The notes below the pieces were generated by a model. That model was given only the letters and a program-made list of their open reading frames with translations. It was not told the DNA's origin and did no database searches. DNA of 64,000 nucleotides from positions 91,474 through 155,473 of the forward strand of contig CAJSZV010000012.1 of the NCBI GenBank assembly GCA_910574345.1. The letters run 5' to 3'. The position numbers and the translations under genes were made by a program. Source of the DNA: Clostridiaceae bacterium (lineage in GTDB: Bacteria > Bacillota > Clostridia > Lachnospirales > Lachnospiraceae). This document shows, piece after piece, positions 17,341 through 27,120 of this stretch; position 1 is the stretch's first letter, and each line of letters starts with the position of its first letter.

Positions 17341-19670
17341 AATCCCTGCTCCTCCTTTCGCTTCTTTTCCTCTAATTCCTTGTACTGAGTAGGCGTAACC
17401 CCCTCATACTGCTTAAAAATCCTCAAAAACGTCCTCTGGCTTCCGAACCCGCACTCCTGGGCAATATCCTCCAGCCGCACATCCTCAAAAAGCATCTCCT
17501 TCACATGCACCAGCCGTACCATATGGATATACTGAGAAAGCTTATCCCCCGACATCTCCTTAAACACCTTGGACAGATAGGTAGGCAGCACCCCAAAATG
17601 ATCCGCTATGGAATTAACGCTCAACTCCCCATCGGAATAATTCTCCTCCACAAAGGCCCTGATATCCAGATACAATTTCCCCTTATGATTATCCCGCTCC
17701 TGCTTACGAAGCTCCTCCATTTCCCGGCAGGTGGTAATCACCAGGCGCTCCAGCTCCTCCTGCATCCGCCCTGTATCACCGCTCCGGCACGCCTCCATAA
17801 GAGCCTTCTGGGATACGGAAAGAGAAGTCCCCTTAGACGCCCCGCCCGCCGCACGGATGACGCTGGCCCCGATGTTGCTCACCAGAAACTGCATGGCCTC
17901 CGGCTCCAGACAGTTCGCCTGATTACTCTCCAAAAGCTCCCGCACCTCCCTGCAGGCCGCCTCCCCGCTGCCCGTACTCACCCAGTGAGTCAGACGGTTC
18001 TCCACATCAATGGGATATTTCAGAAGAGTATCCACAGGAAGCAGATTGATCTCCCCATAAGAGACAATGTTCTTTCCCTCCTCCTTCTTCTTGTACTCAA
18101 AGACCCGGCATACCTCCCGGTAAGCCATATAGATCTCCTCCGTTCCCTGATGAAGGTCACTGAGAGCCGCCCCAAAGGGAATCTTAAAATGACTCTCCAC
18201 AAACTCCATGGAAGTCCTTAAGGCGCACATAGCCCCCTCTTCCATTCCCTCCTCCTGCTCACGCCAGAACAAGAAGATCTGCTCCTGACGCCCTTCCCGA
18301 AAGCAAAGGACCTCAAACCCCACCTGTAAAAGATTCTCCTCCGTCACATTCTGCAGGATAAACCAGGACATTTCCTGGGTATCCCCGCTCTCCCCAGGAA
18401 GAATCTCCGTCATTCGATAGGAGATAATTCCGCAGAGACAATCTCCCACATGGATCCCATACTGCTTCAAAAGCCCTTCATCAATCAGATCCGGCGCCTG
18501 CTTCTCCGTCAAGAGCCGGTGCAAAAGCTCTCGACCGATGGCACTCCTCTGCCTGCTGATTATGCTGGTGTGCTCCTTATTCTGATCCACCAGCTTGTGC
18601 ACTGACTTGCTGATATACTCATAAGCATCCCCGTCAACCATATGCCCCTCATCCCGCTCCTCCTGCTGCTGCAGAATACGGATCACCTTCTGAATCGGAA
18701 GATAATGCCTGAAGGACGCATAGCCGATGGTCCCCGCACTGATCACCAGATAGATCAAAATCAGGAAAATCACCAGACTCTGGAGCTCCCCAATCCTGGC
18801 CGCCGTAGCCTGCTCCTGGGTAATCACCCCATAATCCCAGTTCTCATACAGAGAGGACACCAAAGACACTACCGAGTCCCCGGCCTCAAACCTCCGGCTT
18901 CCCTCTATGTCCGCCCCGCTCTCCAAGAGAAGCTCCCGGATCTCCGGCTCCAGCGCCTTGTGGGACACCACCCTTTTGTTGGTCTTGTCAACCATGCAGA
19001 TATTGTCCCGGTCCTGACTCAGCCACTGGGAAGCCCGCAGGATCTCCTCCATGTCCAGAATCATAATGGCGTTCACCGCCGGAGTCTGCCGGCTGCTGCT
19101 GTCCAAAGGCTTTATCAGTACAAACAGAGGCGTCCCTCTCTTGGTATCCAGGGCAAAAATCTGTGCTGCCCGATAGTCCTGACAGATCACCTCATACCAG
19201 TCCTCATAGCTGAACCCATAGGACGCAAAAGCTATATCATAATAATCCCGACTGTTATTGTAGTAGCTCCCCGAAAGCAGCAGATCCATAGCCGGAAAAT
19301 ACAGAAACGTATCCTGACTCCCGCTCTCCCAGAGCATCTCCCCTGCCAGCTCCTTCATGAGCACATACAGATCATACCGGGATACCTCCTCATAGGAATC
19401 CAGCTCCCTCAAGCTGTCCACCATTTTGTTTAAGTTCGCCTTACTGGCAAATGACCTGAGATTCCTCACATTCCGGTCCATCTGCACCTGCACCAGCTCC
19501 AGCTGTACCGAGTTGGTGTACTCCAGATCTGCCCGAAGAGCCTCGTTGTACTTCATGGTGCAAAAGAAAATGACAAGAATCCCCACAGTCGATAAAATCA
19601 CATAAGAAAAACTCCATCTGGTGAACATTCTGTATAACCTTCTGTTCCGTTTCTCCACCTTCCTCTGCAC
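17337..19670 (-). CDS. Membrane-anchored AraC-family regulator (YesN/dCache type)
   Basis: In this 777-residue protein TM1 lies at about 15-35 (FSYVILSTVGILVIFFCTMK), an extracellular sensor runs to about 290, TM2 lies at about 293-315, and the C-terminal 100 residues are an AraC double HTH (LSVNSIADHFGVLPTYLSKV, then RLEDIAQECGFGSQRTFLRI). It resembles the clostridial AraC regulators that sense extracellular sugars directly. The start could be GTG 19670, which abuts AAAGGAG, or GTG 19658 with better spacing. It probably controls this locus, and it is encoded in the middle of it. Confidence 0.9.
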   Translation of the reverse strand: MQRKVEKRNRRLYRMFTRWSFSYVILSTVGILVIFFCTMKYNEALRADLEYTNSVQLELVQVQMDRNVRNLRSFASKANLNKMVDSLRELDSYEEVSRYDLYVLMKELAGEMLWESGSQDTFLYFPAMDLLLSGSYYNNSRDYYDIAFASYGFSYEDWYEVICQDYRAAQIFALDTKRGTPLFVLIKPLDSSSRQTPAVNAIMILDMEEILRASQWLSQDRDNICMVDKTNKRVVSHKALEPEIRELLLESGADIEGSRRFEAGDSVVSLVSSLYENWDYGVITQEQATAARIGELQSLVIFLILIYLVISAGTIGYASFRHYLPIQKVIRILQQQEERDEGHMVDGDAYEYISKSVHKLVDQNKEHTSIISRQRSAIGRELLHRLLTEKQAPDLIDEGLLKQYGIHVGDCLCGIISYRMTEILPGESGDTQEMSWFILQNVTEENLLQVGFEVLCFREGRQEQIFLFWREQEEGMEEGAMCALRTSMEFVESHFKIPFGAALSDLHQGTEEIYMAYREVCRVFEYKKKEEGKNIVSYGEINLLPVDTLLKYPIDVENRLTHWVSTGSGEAACREVRELLESNQANCLEPEAMQFLVSNIGASVIRAAGGASKGTSLSVSQKALMEACRSGDTGRMQEELERLVITTCREMEELRKQERDNHKGKLYLDIRAFVEENYSDGELSVNSIADHFGVLPTYLSKVFKEMSGDKLSQYIHMVRLVHVKEMLFEDVRLEDIAQECGFGSQRTFLRIFKQYEGVTPTQYKELEEKKRKEEQGL

Positions 19671-19784
19671 CTCCTTTACCGTTGATTTTTAGGTCTTGGT
19701 TCTATGACGTAGATGGCTTTTCCCAGAATCTATATTCATAAGCTTCGGCCAAGGTCCCTCTTTTCCACCCAGGCAAAAAGTCCT

Positions 19785-20906
19785 TTACTCAATGACCGGT
19801 TTTTCACATCTCTCACTTAATTTCTCAAGGAACAACTCACTGTTCACGGGCAGGTCCACCCACTCGCCTCCAAGCCAGGAAGACAGGTGAATGGCATTGG
19901 AAATCTGGAGTCCCTTGATTCCCTCTTCGCCGGGAGCGATCCGTTTTTCTCCCTTTAAGATTGCATTGCAGAAATTGGTAATAATCCCCGGATGAGACGT
20001 ATAGGTTCCTTTTACGGGGATCTCGCACTCCCAGACCTCCGGCTTTCCAAGACCGCCTCTGTAGGACGCGTTAAACTCCGGCTCTGGCACACGAAGACGC
20101 CAGAACCTTAGTTTCCCGTCCTCAACCACGATCTTTCCCCGCTCCCCATCGATCTCCAACCGATTGGTGCCGGGAGCATCTCCTACTGTGGTGATGTAAC
20201 AGCCCGTGGCCCCGTTTTCATACTCTACCAGAGCCGTCACATCATCCTCCACATCGATCCTTCTGTGCTTCCCATAATACACATTGGACTTCACCCTCTT
20301 TGGCATACCGCACATCCACTGCCACAAATCCAGGTTGTGAGGATTCTGGTTCAAAAGGACCCCGCCGCCTTCCCCATCCCAGGTAGCCCTCCAGCCCCCC
20401 TGGTCATAATAGCTCTGAGACCGGTACCAGTCCGTGATAATCCAGATCACCCGCTTCATCTCCCCCAGCTCCCCGCTGTCCAAAAGCTCCTTCACCTTCT
20501 GATAGAGAGGATTAGTTCTCTGATTAAAATCCATGCAGTACACCAGCTCCGGGTGCCTTCTGGCTGCTTCATCCATGCGCTCCACCTGCTTCGTGTACAC
20601 CCCGGCAGGCTTCTCCACCAGCACATGAAGCCCTGCCTCCATGGCCTCTATGGCCATGGACGGATGAAAATAATGAGGCGTGGCAATGAGAACCCCGTCA
20701 CAGAGCCCCGAATGAATCAGCTCCTTCGCACTCTCAAACACCGTCAGATTCTCACCAAAGGTATCCCTTGCCACCTTCAGCCTATGGGGGTTTGTATCTG
20801 CAACAGCCGCCAGCTCCACAGGCGGAACCTTCCCCGCCTTGATGCTCCTTCCATGCTGGCTTCCGATATTTCCATAACCGATGATTCCAAGTCTCACCTT
20901 ACTCAT
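19785..20906 (-). CDS. Gfo/Idh/MocA-family dehydrogenase (copy 2)
   Basis: In this 373-residue protein the cofactor fold is RLGIIGYGNIGSQHGRSI, and the EKP motif is in HVLVEKPAGVYTKQVERM. The substrate domain has GEGGGVLLNQNPHNLDLWQW. It overlaps the isomerase upstream by 8 nt, so dehydrogenase and isomerase-fold protein are probably made together. This pairing is the one used in oxidative cleavage of glycosides (dehydrogenase makes a 3-keto sugar, the TIM barrel eliminates the aglycone), though ordinary sugar interconversion is also possible. Confidence 0.9.
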   Translation of the reverse strand: MSKVRLGIIGYGNIGSQHGRSIKAGKVPPVELAAVADTNPHRLKVARDTFGENLTVFESAKELIHSGLCDGVLIATPHYFHPSMAIEAMEAGLHVLVEKPAGVYTKQVERMDEAARRHPELVYCMDFNQRTNPLYQKVKELLDSGELGEMKRVIWIITDWYRSQSYYDQGGWRATWDGEGGGVLLNQNPHNLDLWQWMCGMPKRVKSNVYYGKHRRIDVEDDVTALVEYENGATGCYITTVGDAPGTNRLEIDGERGKIVVEDGKLRFWRLRVPEPEFNASYRGGLGKPEVWECEIPVKGTYTSHPGIITNFCNAILKGEKRIAPGEEGIKGLQISNAIHLSSWLGGEWVDLPVNSELFLEKLSERCEKPVIE

Positions 20907-21675
20907 TATTTCTTCCCTCCAGTTCCCTCAAAAGAGCCAGCGCCCGGGCGCCGTCCCTCTCCATATCATCTGTCTTCCCCTCGATACTGATCCTTCCGTC
21001 ATACCCCGCACTCTTTAAAGCCCTTATAAACTCCCCGTAGCTCTCCCCTTCCTCAGACACAGGATACCGTCTCCCGTTCCCCGATGCAATGTGAATATGG
21101 CCGAACCTCCGGATCATTCTTATATCCTCAATACAATCATGATTGGCACACACATGGAAATAATCAGAAAGCAGTCCCACGTTGGGATGAGCCACGTCAG
21201 ACTCCAGCATAGCCCCCTCCGCCATGGTACAGATCATGTTGGTTTCCTTCCGGCTCAAAGGCTCGATGACCACGTTTACCCCATATTCGGCGCCGATCTC
21301 CCCTGCAGCCCGGTACACTTTCACCAGCTCCCTGTAAGCCTCCCCGAAGGTAATCCCCTCCGGACACCTCCTGCATTTGCCGCTTCCAAAGACCACCACC
21401 TTGGCCCCAAAGCTCGCAATCAAAGCCATGGCCTTGTGAAGATACTCCCCAAGCTCCCCCTTGGAGGTATTTCCCCCAATAAGCTCCATAGTCTTGGGAA
21501 ACAAAATGTTAAAAGCCTCACACTTCACCCTGGAAGCTTTCAGCTTCTCCCGATACCCCTCCAAGACCTCCGGCTCCAGCTTCATAGTCGCCGTCACTGA
21601 CAGCTCAATATAATCATACCCCAGTCTCTCCAAAATCTCCAGATTCTGGGGACCCGTACAAATCCCATATCTCAT
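20899..21675 (-). CDS. Sugar phosphate isomerase/epimerase-family TIM barrel
   Basis: About 258 residues from ATG 21675; an upstream GTG at 21684 precedes the AAGGAG site, which lies in the last codons of the lyase gene. Metal ligands of the AP-endonuclease-2 fold are recognisable: Glu in VNVVIEPLSRKETNM, Asp in VGLLSDYFHVCANHD, His in GHIHIASGNGRRY and Glu in GRISIEGKTDD. It is likely a cytoplasmic divalent-metal enzyme. It is coupled to the dehydrogenase downstream and to the lyase upstream. Activity could be isomerase, epimerase or 3-keto-glycoside lyase. Confidence 0.88.
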   Translation of the reverse strand: MRYGICTGPQNLEILERLGYDYIELSVTATMKLEPEVLEGYREKLKASRVKCEAFNILFPKTMELIGGNTSKGELGEYLHKAMALIASFGAKVVVFGSGKCRRCPEGITFGEAYRELVKVYRAAGEIGAEYGVNVVIEPLSRKETNMICTMAEGAMLESDVAHPNVGLLSDYFHVCANHDCIEDIRMIRRFGHIHIASGNGRRYPVSEEGESYGEFIRALKSAGYDGRISIEGKTDDMERDGARALALLRELEGRNNE

Positions 21676-21680
21676 AAAAA

Positions 21681-23699
21681 TCACTCCTTAACAAAAACCT
21701 CGTCCTCGCCAAGCACCAGCACCCGGCCGCCTGCAAGCTTCACCTCGGCGCTCTCCACACTCACCGAAGCCACGGCCTCACAGCCCTTTGGCCCAATCAC
21801 CGTCACGAACCTTACGGGAACCGGCCCCCTGGTCTTCACCGCCAGCTGTGGAATCGCCTTCCTCCAGGCATACCCATGAGAGAGCCACCCGCCAATAGGG
21901 TTCTCACTGCCTTCAAGAATCTCAAATTCCACGTTTCCCGAAGCACTCACCCTCATGTCATAAGGCCGCCCCTTTCCGGACACATAGCCAAGCTCTCCAT
22001 TTCCCTTATCCGTAAGGGCCCCGAAAGCAAAATTAAAATACAGCCGGATATCATGCTCCATAAGCCCCAGCCCTGTCACCTGGTCATCGATAACAAACAC
22101 ATCCCCCGGCAGATTCACCACCCGCCTTCTGTGATAGATAGGGTCCTCCCGGTACACATACCCGTTATGAGAAATGTCAATGAGCCTGTAGTCTTCATTC
22201 TCCTCAAATCTGTGACAGTAGGTTCTCACACCCCTTACCCTGGTCACACCCGGAACCGTCCCCATCTCATGGTCATCTACATACAGGGTATTGTGGGCCT
22301 TAGCGGACAGAAAATAATGCCTCCAATCCTTCCAGCAGGAGCTGTTATAGATATACCGCCCGCTGTCTGTTAAGATATCCTCCCCCTTAATATGCAGCTC
22401 CAAATGCCCTGTGTCATTGTGGGAATGCGTACTCTTCTCCCCCCGCTCCAGCTGTACCCCGTGAATGTGGAAATAAGTATCCTCACTGCCCCAGCCCGTC
22501 CGCATCACATAAATCCCCGCATCCTTATAGGCGAAATTCCTCTCACCAGGCTCCTTGCCTTCCTTCCCCTTGGTAGAGGCCCACAGATAATCCTCCCGCC
22601 CCGTAATCTCATACAAAGTCCGAAAATAAGCCCGCATTTCGTTGAGTTCCTTGGGATCAAAGGTCAGATTCATGCCCTCATACAGAGACGTATCACACCG
22701 CCTGGTCAAAAGATCCACCCGGTCCGCATCCCCGATCATAGGCGTAGAAAAATCTGGCTTCACAAGACTTAAAAGAAAATCCGCCGCCTTCACAAGAGTG
22801 GGCAGAGCATAGGGCGCCACGGGAATCCCGTTTAATTTACAAAGCCTGAAGCACTGCAGATACACCCCTGCCGCCACCATGTGATAGATAGGAGTCCGCT
22901 CCATGTGGATTCCGTCATTGTCAAAGGAATACTTTACCTCATGCATCACCCGCTCATACCCAGTGATCCTCCACTCCGACCGAAGCTCAGGAAACAGGAT
23001 CCCGCACTGCAGGAGAGCCCCGGACTCCATAGTCAGCCAGTTGCTGGAACGATTGTGATTGCTGTAATGAGTCATCAGATAATCCGCGTGATCACAGACC
23101 TGAGTCAAAAAAGACACCCAGTCCTCCCGCCCCCAGCTTTTCGACCGCCTGAAGGCCTCCATACAGGGAAGCCAGGAGGTATACATCCTCATAGCCGTCT
23201 CGATGGTCCGCCAGGCATGGCCCGGAAACTTAAACTTAGTCTCAAAGGTATCATCCTCCATAAAAGGCTTTGCCGGCCAGTACCGTTCAAACTCCCTCAT
23301 CTGATGAAGAAACTCCTTCGTATACTTCTCGTCCCCCGTCATCACATAAGCCCTTGCAAGAGGCTGCCAGTAGATATGCCTGAACAAAGACCAGCTCCAC
23401 TCATTATCCCTGGACGTGTCCGCCGTAGGATTAAAGGACCACTCGATCTCCCCCGGAAACTCATAGCCATAGATCTTGTGATTCATTACCTCTTCGGCCT
23501 CGCTTAGTATCTCATCATCCTCAAATCCCTTCATATCCTCTACGTCAAACAGATACTTAGGCCCCTTCCTGGTGCGGAAATGCTCCACCACTGCGTCCAT
23601 ACACCCCTCAAGGTCCCCCTTCTCATACAGCTCCCCCGCTCTCTCAAGCCCCGGCACACCAAAGTCCAGCCGGTCAAGCAGCTCTGCCATTCTATCCAT
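21681..23699 (-). CDS. Heparinase II/III-family polysaccharide lyase
   Basis: About 672 residues from ATG 23699 (AAAGGAG seven bases upstream). The N-terminal alpha/alpha barrel contains HNRSSNWLTMESGALLQCG and HMERTPIYHMVAAGVYLQCF. The C-terminal beta-sandwich has EKSTHSHNDTGHLELHIKG, the conserved His/Asp stretch of heparinase II/III proteins, and SAKAHNTLYVDDHEMG. Members cleave heparin, alginate or other uronate polymers by beta-elimination. There is no signal peptide, so it probably acts on imported oligosaccharides in the cytoplasm. It sits directly after the transporter lipoprotein gene. Confidence 0.9.
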   Translation of the reverse strand: MDRMAELLDRLDFGVPGLERAGELYEKGDLEGCMDAVVEHFRTRKGPKYLFDVEDMKGFEDDEILSEAEEVMNHKIYGYEFPGEIEWSFNPTADTSRDNEWSWSLFRHIYWQPLARAYVMTGDEKYTKEFLHQMREFERYWPAKPFMEDDTFETKFKFPGHAWRTIETAMRMYTSWLPCMEAFRRSKSWGREDWVSFLTQVCDHADYLMTHYSNHNRSSNWLTMESGALLQCGILFPELRSEWRITGYERVMHEVKYSFDNDGIHMERTPIYHMVAAGVYLQCFRLCKLNGIPVAPYALPTLVKAADFLLSLVKPDFSTPMIGDADRVDLLTRRCDTSLYEGMNLTFDPKELNEMRAYFRTLYEITGREDYLWASTKGKEGKEPGERNFAYKDAGIYVMRTGWGSEDTYFHIHGVQLERGEKSTHSHNDTGHLELHIKGEDILTDSGRYIYNSSCWKDWRHYFLSAKAHNTLYVDDHEMGTVPGVTRVRGVRTYCHRFEENEDYRLIDISHNGYVYREDPIYHRRRVVNLPGDVFVIDDQVTGLGLMEHDIRLYFNFAFGALTDKGNGELGYVSGKGRPYDMRVSASGNVEFEILEGSENPIGGWLSHGYAWRKAIPQLAVKTRGPVPVRFVTVIGPKGCEAVASVSVESAEVKLAGGRVLVLGEDEVFVKE

Positions 23700-23784
23700 A
23701 TTCAAACTCCTTTCACAAAAAGGCACTGCCTCCGAGAGAGCGGCAAACCCGGTCCCCTCAGGTGCAGCACCTTAACTTCATTCA

Positions 23785-25467
23785 TTAGTTGGCCATATAA
23801 GTATCATAAGCCTTCTGCATCATCTCAATCGCTTCCTCAATACCAAATGCCTTCAGCTGTGCGATGTAGCCGTCCCATTCGTCCATAGACACGGTGCCGG
23901 CGATAAACTGAGCTTCCATCTCATCAGATAAGGTCTTTACATTGTTCATAATATCCGCATAGCGCTCACTGTCCTCACTTGCAACAGATGTAGGCGGGAA
24001 GAAATGCTCACCCATGTCTGTCTTCTTGGACAGCTCCAGAGCTTCCTTCTGATTCTCCTGCTCATAGTACTGCTCGATATATCTTGGGTCCTGAATACAT
24101 ACGCCCGATGTGGAAGCCCTTGTGTAGGCAGCCAGCGCATTGGCTACAGACATTCCGTCAGGATTCTTCATGATCACGTCCGTGTACACAGGCTCGCCGT
24201 CCTTCATCTCGAAGGTAAGTCCCTCAATACCAAAGTTGCAGCACAGATTGCCTTCCTCACTGTACATCCAGTCCAGAAGCCACGCAGCAGCCTCCACATT
24301 CTTGCACTGGCTGGTAATGGCAGCAGACACACCGGATTTGTCAAATACCTGGTTCATCTTGGAGAACTTGGCATTCTTGCCCTTGGTGGAGGTTACGGGA
24401 ACCGTAGAGCGGATATCCTCCTGGGTAATCTCCGGATTCGCCTCATTCATAATCTGGGTGTACTGTCCAAGGCCCTGGCCAAAGGGAGCATAAGCCACTG
24501 CGCTCTTCTCCGTGGTAAAATAAGTCTGATTGGAGGACTTGTCGTCCACCAGCCAGTCACGGTTGATTAAGCCCTCCGCATACCAGTCGCGGAGCTTGCT
24601 GATCATCTCTTTTCTGCTGTCCTCGATGAGTCCGTGTTTCACTACGTCATCCTCTACATAGAAGTCGCCCCAGTTGTCAAAGCCCGGTGACCACACATCC
24701 TTCAGCCACTCATTTCTGGTGACAAAGGGAACCTCAAAGCCATGGTCCTTGTAAGCTCTCAGCACGGTCTCCCACTCGTCAATGGTCTCCGGAAGCTCCA
24801 GCCCCATCTCATCCAGAACATCCTTTCTCAAAAGCATGCCGGAGCTGAACTGAGTTACATTGGGCTGCTCCGTTCCTCTTAAGAAGGGGAAGCAGTAATA
24901 ATGTCCGTCAGAAGTCTTCACCATACGGTCAACATCCGGATGGTCCGTCATGGTCTTTATAAAATTAGGAGCATATTGAGCCATAACCTCATCCAGCTCG
25001 ATAATCACGCCATCATTAATAGCCGCACCTGGCCCTCCCGGATAGGCAGTCCATGTATGCTCGATAATATCCGGATACTCCCCGCTGGCTACCAGAATGG
25101 AGAACTCCTCCTTCTCAGAGCCGACAGTGGGATGAATAAACTCAATCTCGATTCCCGTCTGTTCCTTAATATATTGTGCCCATGGCGTATCCCCCAGGTT
25201 GGGATAAGTAGCAGACACATTGGCATTTAACTTGGTCCACCAGGTCAGCTTGGTTCCCTCATAAGGCTTGTCGGAAGCCGCCGGAGCCTCGGTCTCTGCC
25301 GGAGCGGCACTCGTTTCCCCTCCTGCCGCCTGTGTAGGCGCCGCCGTAGTCGGTGCTGCCGTTGTAGATGTAGCAGCGCTCTGTGAAGAGCCGCATCCTG
25401 CCAATGTAACAGCCGCCATAGCCGCCGCCATGGCCATTGCACTTACTTGTTTTACTGTTTTCCTCAT
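23785..25467 (-). CDS. Sugar ABC transporter solute-binding lipoprotein
   Basis: This 560-residue protein has a lipoprotein signal MRKTVKQVSAMAMAAAMAAV followed by the lipobox LAGC, then a low-complexity Ala/Thr linker to about residue 65. The mature part has the LipO/family-1 binding-protein pattern, including YEGTKLTWWTKLNANVSATY and ASGEYPDIIEHTW, with length typical for LplA-type proteins. It would deliver an oligosaccharide to the two permeases encoded about 8 kb downstream in the same operon. The ATG follows GGAGAGGTAAGATT. Confidence 0.93.
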   Translation of the reverse strand: MRKTVKQVSAMAMAAAMAAVTLAGCGSSQSAATSTTAAPTTAAPTQAAGGETSAAPAETEAPAASDKPYEGTKLTWWTKLNANVSATYPNLGDTPWAQYIKEQTGIEIEFIHPTVGSEKEEFSILVASGEYPDIIEHTWTAYPGGPGAAINDGVIIELDEVMAQYAPNFIKTMTDHPDVDRMVKTSDGHYYCFPFLRGTEQPNVTQFSSGMLLRKDVLDEMGLELPETIDEWETVLRAYKDHGFEVPFVTRNEWLKDVWSPGFDNWGDFYVEDDVVKHGLIEDSRKEMISKLRDWYAEGLINRDWLVDDKSSNQTYFTTEKSAVAYAPFGQGLGQYTQIMNEANPEITQEDIRSTVPVTSTKGKNAKFSKMNQVFDKSGVSAAITSQCKNVEAAAWLLDWMYSEEGNLCCNFGIEGLTFEMKDGEPVYTDVIMKNPDGMSVANALAAYTRASTSGVCIQDPRYIEQYYEQENQKEALELSKKTDMGEHFFPPTSVASEDSERYADIMNNVKTLSDEMEAQFIAGTVSMDEWDGYIAQLKAFGIEEAIEMMQKAYDTYMAN

Positions 25468-25657
25468 AATCTTACCTCTCCTTTTCTTATTTTCGGCATC
25501 CCTACCCCCAAAGGGCTGAATACCATATATAATCCCAGCCTCGTCTTCTCACAAGGACAAGCCGCTGTTCATATTCCTCTTCTTCCCATCCTGCCTCATA
25601 CCCTGCACAACAGCCAAGCCCAATGTACAAGCTCCTGCCGGCCTGGCTTATTTCATG

Positions 25658-25757
25658 CGGCAATCATGAATCCCAGCCATACGGCCCGCTGCACGCGGCA
25701 ATCATGGAGCAGCCCGCCTGCCCGGCTCATTTCACCCGGCAATCATGAATCCCAGCC
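25658..25757 (-). repeat. Three imperfect direct repeats at the end of a dehydrogenase gene
   Basis: CGGCAATCATG starts at 25658, 25696 and 25737; copies 1 and 3 extend identically through AATCCCAGCC. Copy 3 covers the last codons and stop of the dehydrogenase. The stretch 25468-25742 otherwise holds only the ribosome site region of the binding-protein gene and no gene I can see. Confidence 0.7.
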
Positions 25758-26912
25758 CGCCCCTGCCTCGGAGGGCATCACCTGCTCCTCATAACACCGG
25801 TTAAACACATCCTCCAAGTTCAGAATCCGGCAGAACCGGTCCCCATCCTCAGACACATATTCCAGTTTTTCCTCCTGAAGCTGCACCACGGACAGCTGTA
25901 CCAGACTGTTTACCGCCTCCAGGTGAGGCACGGCGCACTGAATGGTGCACACCGGATGTCCCCCGGCCCTCACACACTCAATGGCATCATACAGCTTCTG
26001 AAGCCGCTCCCCCTTGGGAATCTGGCCGTAGCTGTACTGACTTCCATCCTTCATAACCGCCACATATTCCATAACCGGCCCCTGACCGAAATCCTTCCCA
26101 TAATAAATGGTCCCCTTGTCAAATAAAAATTCTGACACAGGCCCCAGCTTTTTCGCCTTCAGAGCATGGCTGGTATAATAATAAATAGGGACTCCCTCTT
26201 TCGTCCTTGCGCACACCGCCGCCGTGTCATAATTCTCCACCTGGCTGTTGGCCCGGTAAAGCTCCCCGGTCACCTCCGAAAGCTGTGCCGCCCGGTCCAT
26301 ACTGTCTCCCAAAAGAAAGGTCATATTCTGAAACTGGTGGGCACAGGCATTGTTAAATGGACTGTCATTGACCATATACCCGCCTACCCGGATCTTCCCG
26401 GCCCAGTTGTTCCGTTTATAATAGTTCTCCCCTCTGCTCATGGCATGAAGAGCCTTAAAAGCCACAGGCCTTCCGAATCTTCCCCTTAAGATGTCCCTCT
26501 TCATGGCCAGCACATCCCCGGAATAATTCAGCTGATATCCTACGGACACGAACCGTCCCGTCTCCGCCTCCACTGCCAGAAGCTCCTTCGCCTCCTCCAC
26601 AGAAGTACACACCGGCTTCTCCGTCAGCACATGGGACCCATGGCGTAAGCAGGCGATGATCTGATTAAAGTGAAGATGAATTGGTGTGGAGATGACCGCC
26701 AGGTCTGCCCTGTGCCCCTCATAGAATTCCTCCGGCGTCTCAAAAAGCGGAATCCCTCTCTCTTTAATAGCCGGAAATTTCTCCTCTGCATCCGGCATCA
26801 CCTCACAAATCCCTGCAATCACAGCCGAGGTGACATTTTTTTCTGTCAGTTCCTTTATGTAATTTGTACCGTAACCACCGATACCAATAAGAAGAATACT
26901 CACTTTTTCCAT
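25743..26912 (-). CDS. Gfo/Idh/MocA-family dehydrogenase (copy 3)
   Basis: About 389 residues from ATG 26912; an ATG at 26930 has no ribosome site. The cofactor fold reads ILLIGIGGYGTNYIKELTEK, and the EKP motif is in HVLTEKPVCTSVEEAKEL. The substrate domain differs from copies 1 and 2, with GGYMVNDSPFNNACAHQFQN instead of a GGG-N-x3-H motif. It is the first gene of the operon, behind a recognisable promoter and inverted repeat. Probable cytoplasmic sugar dehydrogenase with its own substrate. Confidence 0.87.
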   Translation of the reverse strand: MEKVSILLIGIGGYGTNYIKELTEKNVTSAVIAGICEVMPDAEEKFPAIKERGIPLFETPEEFYEGHRADLAVISTPIHLHFNQIIACLRHGSHVLTEKPVCTSVEEAKELLAVEAETGRFVSVGYQLNYSGDVLAMKRDILRGRFGRPVAFKALHAMSRGENYYKRNNWAGKIRVGGYMVNDSPFNNACAHQFQNMTFLLGDSMDRAAQLSEVTGELYRANSQVENYDTAAVCARTKEGVPIYYYTSHALKAKKLGPVSEFLFDKGTIYYGKDFGQGPVMEYVAVMKDGSQYSYGQIPKGERLQKLYDAIECVRAGGHPVCTIQCAVPHLEAVNSLVQLSVVQLQEEKLEYVSEDGDRFCRILNLEDVFNRCYEEQVMPSEAGAGWDS

Positions 26913-26971
26913 ATCTTCCGGCCTTCCCATTGTCTATTATTGCTTAATTTTCCCATGTCTTTTCTATATCC

Positions 26972-27029
26972 ACCATAACATTTTACTAATTCTTTGTAAA
27001 TTGACAGTATTTTTTTCATATGTCAATTT
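26972..27029 (-). promoter_or_regulatory. Promoter and inverted-repeat operator of the sugar-acid operon
   Basis: On the minus strand TTTACA (27000-26995), 17 bp, then TATGGT (26977-26972) is a vegetative-type promoter. Overlapping its upstream edge, AAATTGACA (26998-27006) and TGTCAATTT (27021-27029) are perfect inverted arms with a 14-bp AT-rich spacer. The position suits a repressor or activator site. The binding protein is unknown. Confidence 0.55.
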
Positions 27030-27120
27030 CTGCAAGGCCTTAATTTTTCGGCATTTCCTGATTATGAGGCACTGATTTCTCCTAAGATTTTGCCATGCGG
27101 GGTACATATCCCTGTAAAAG

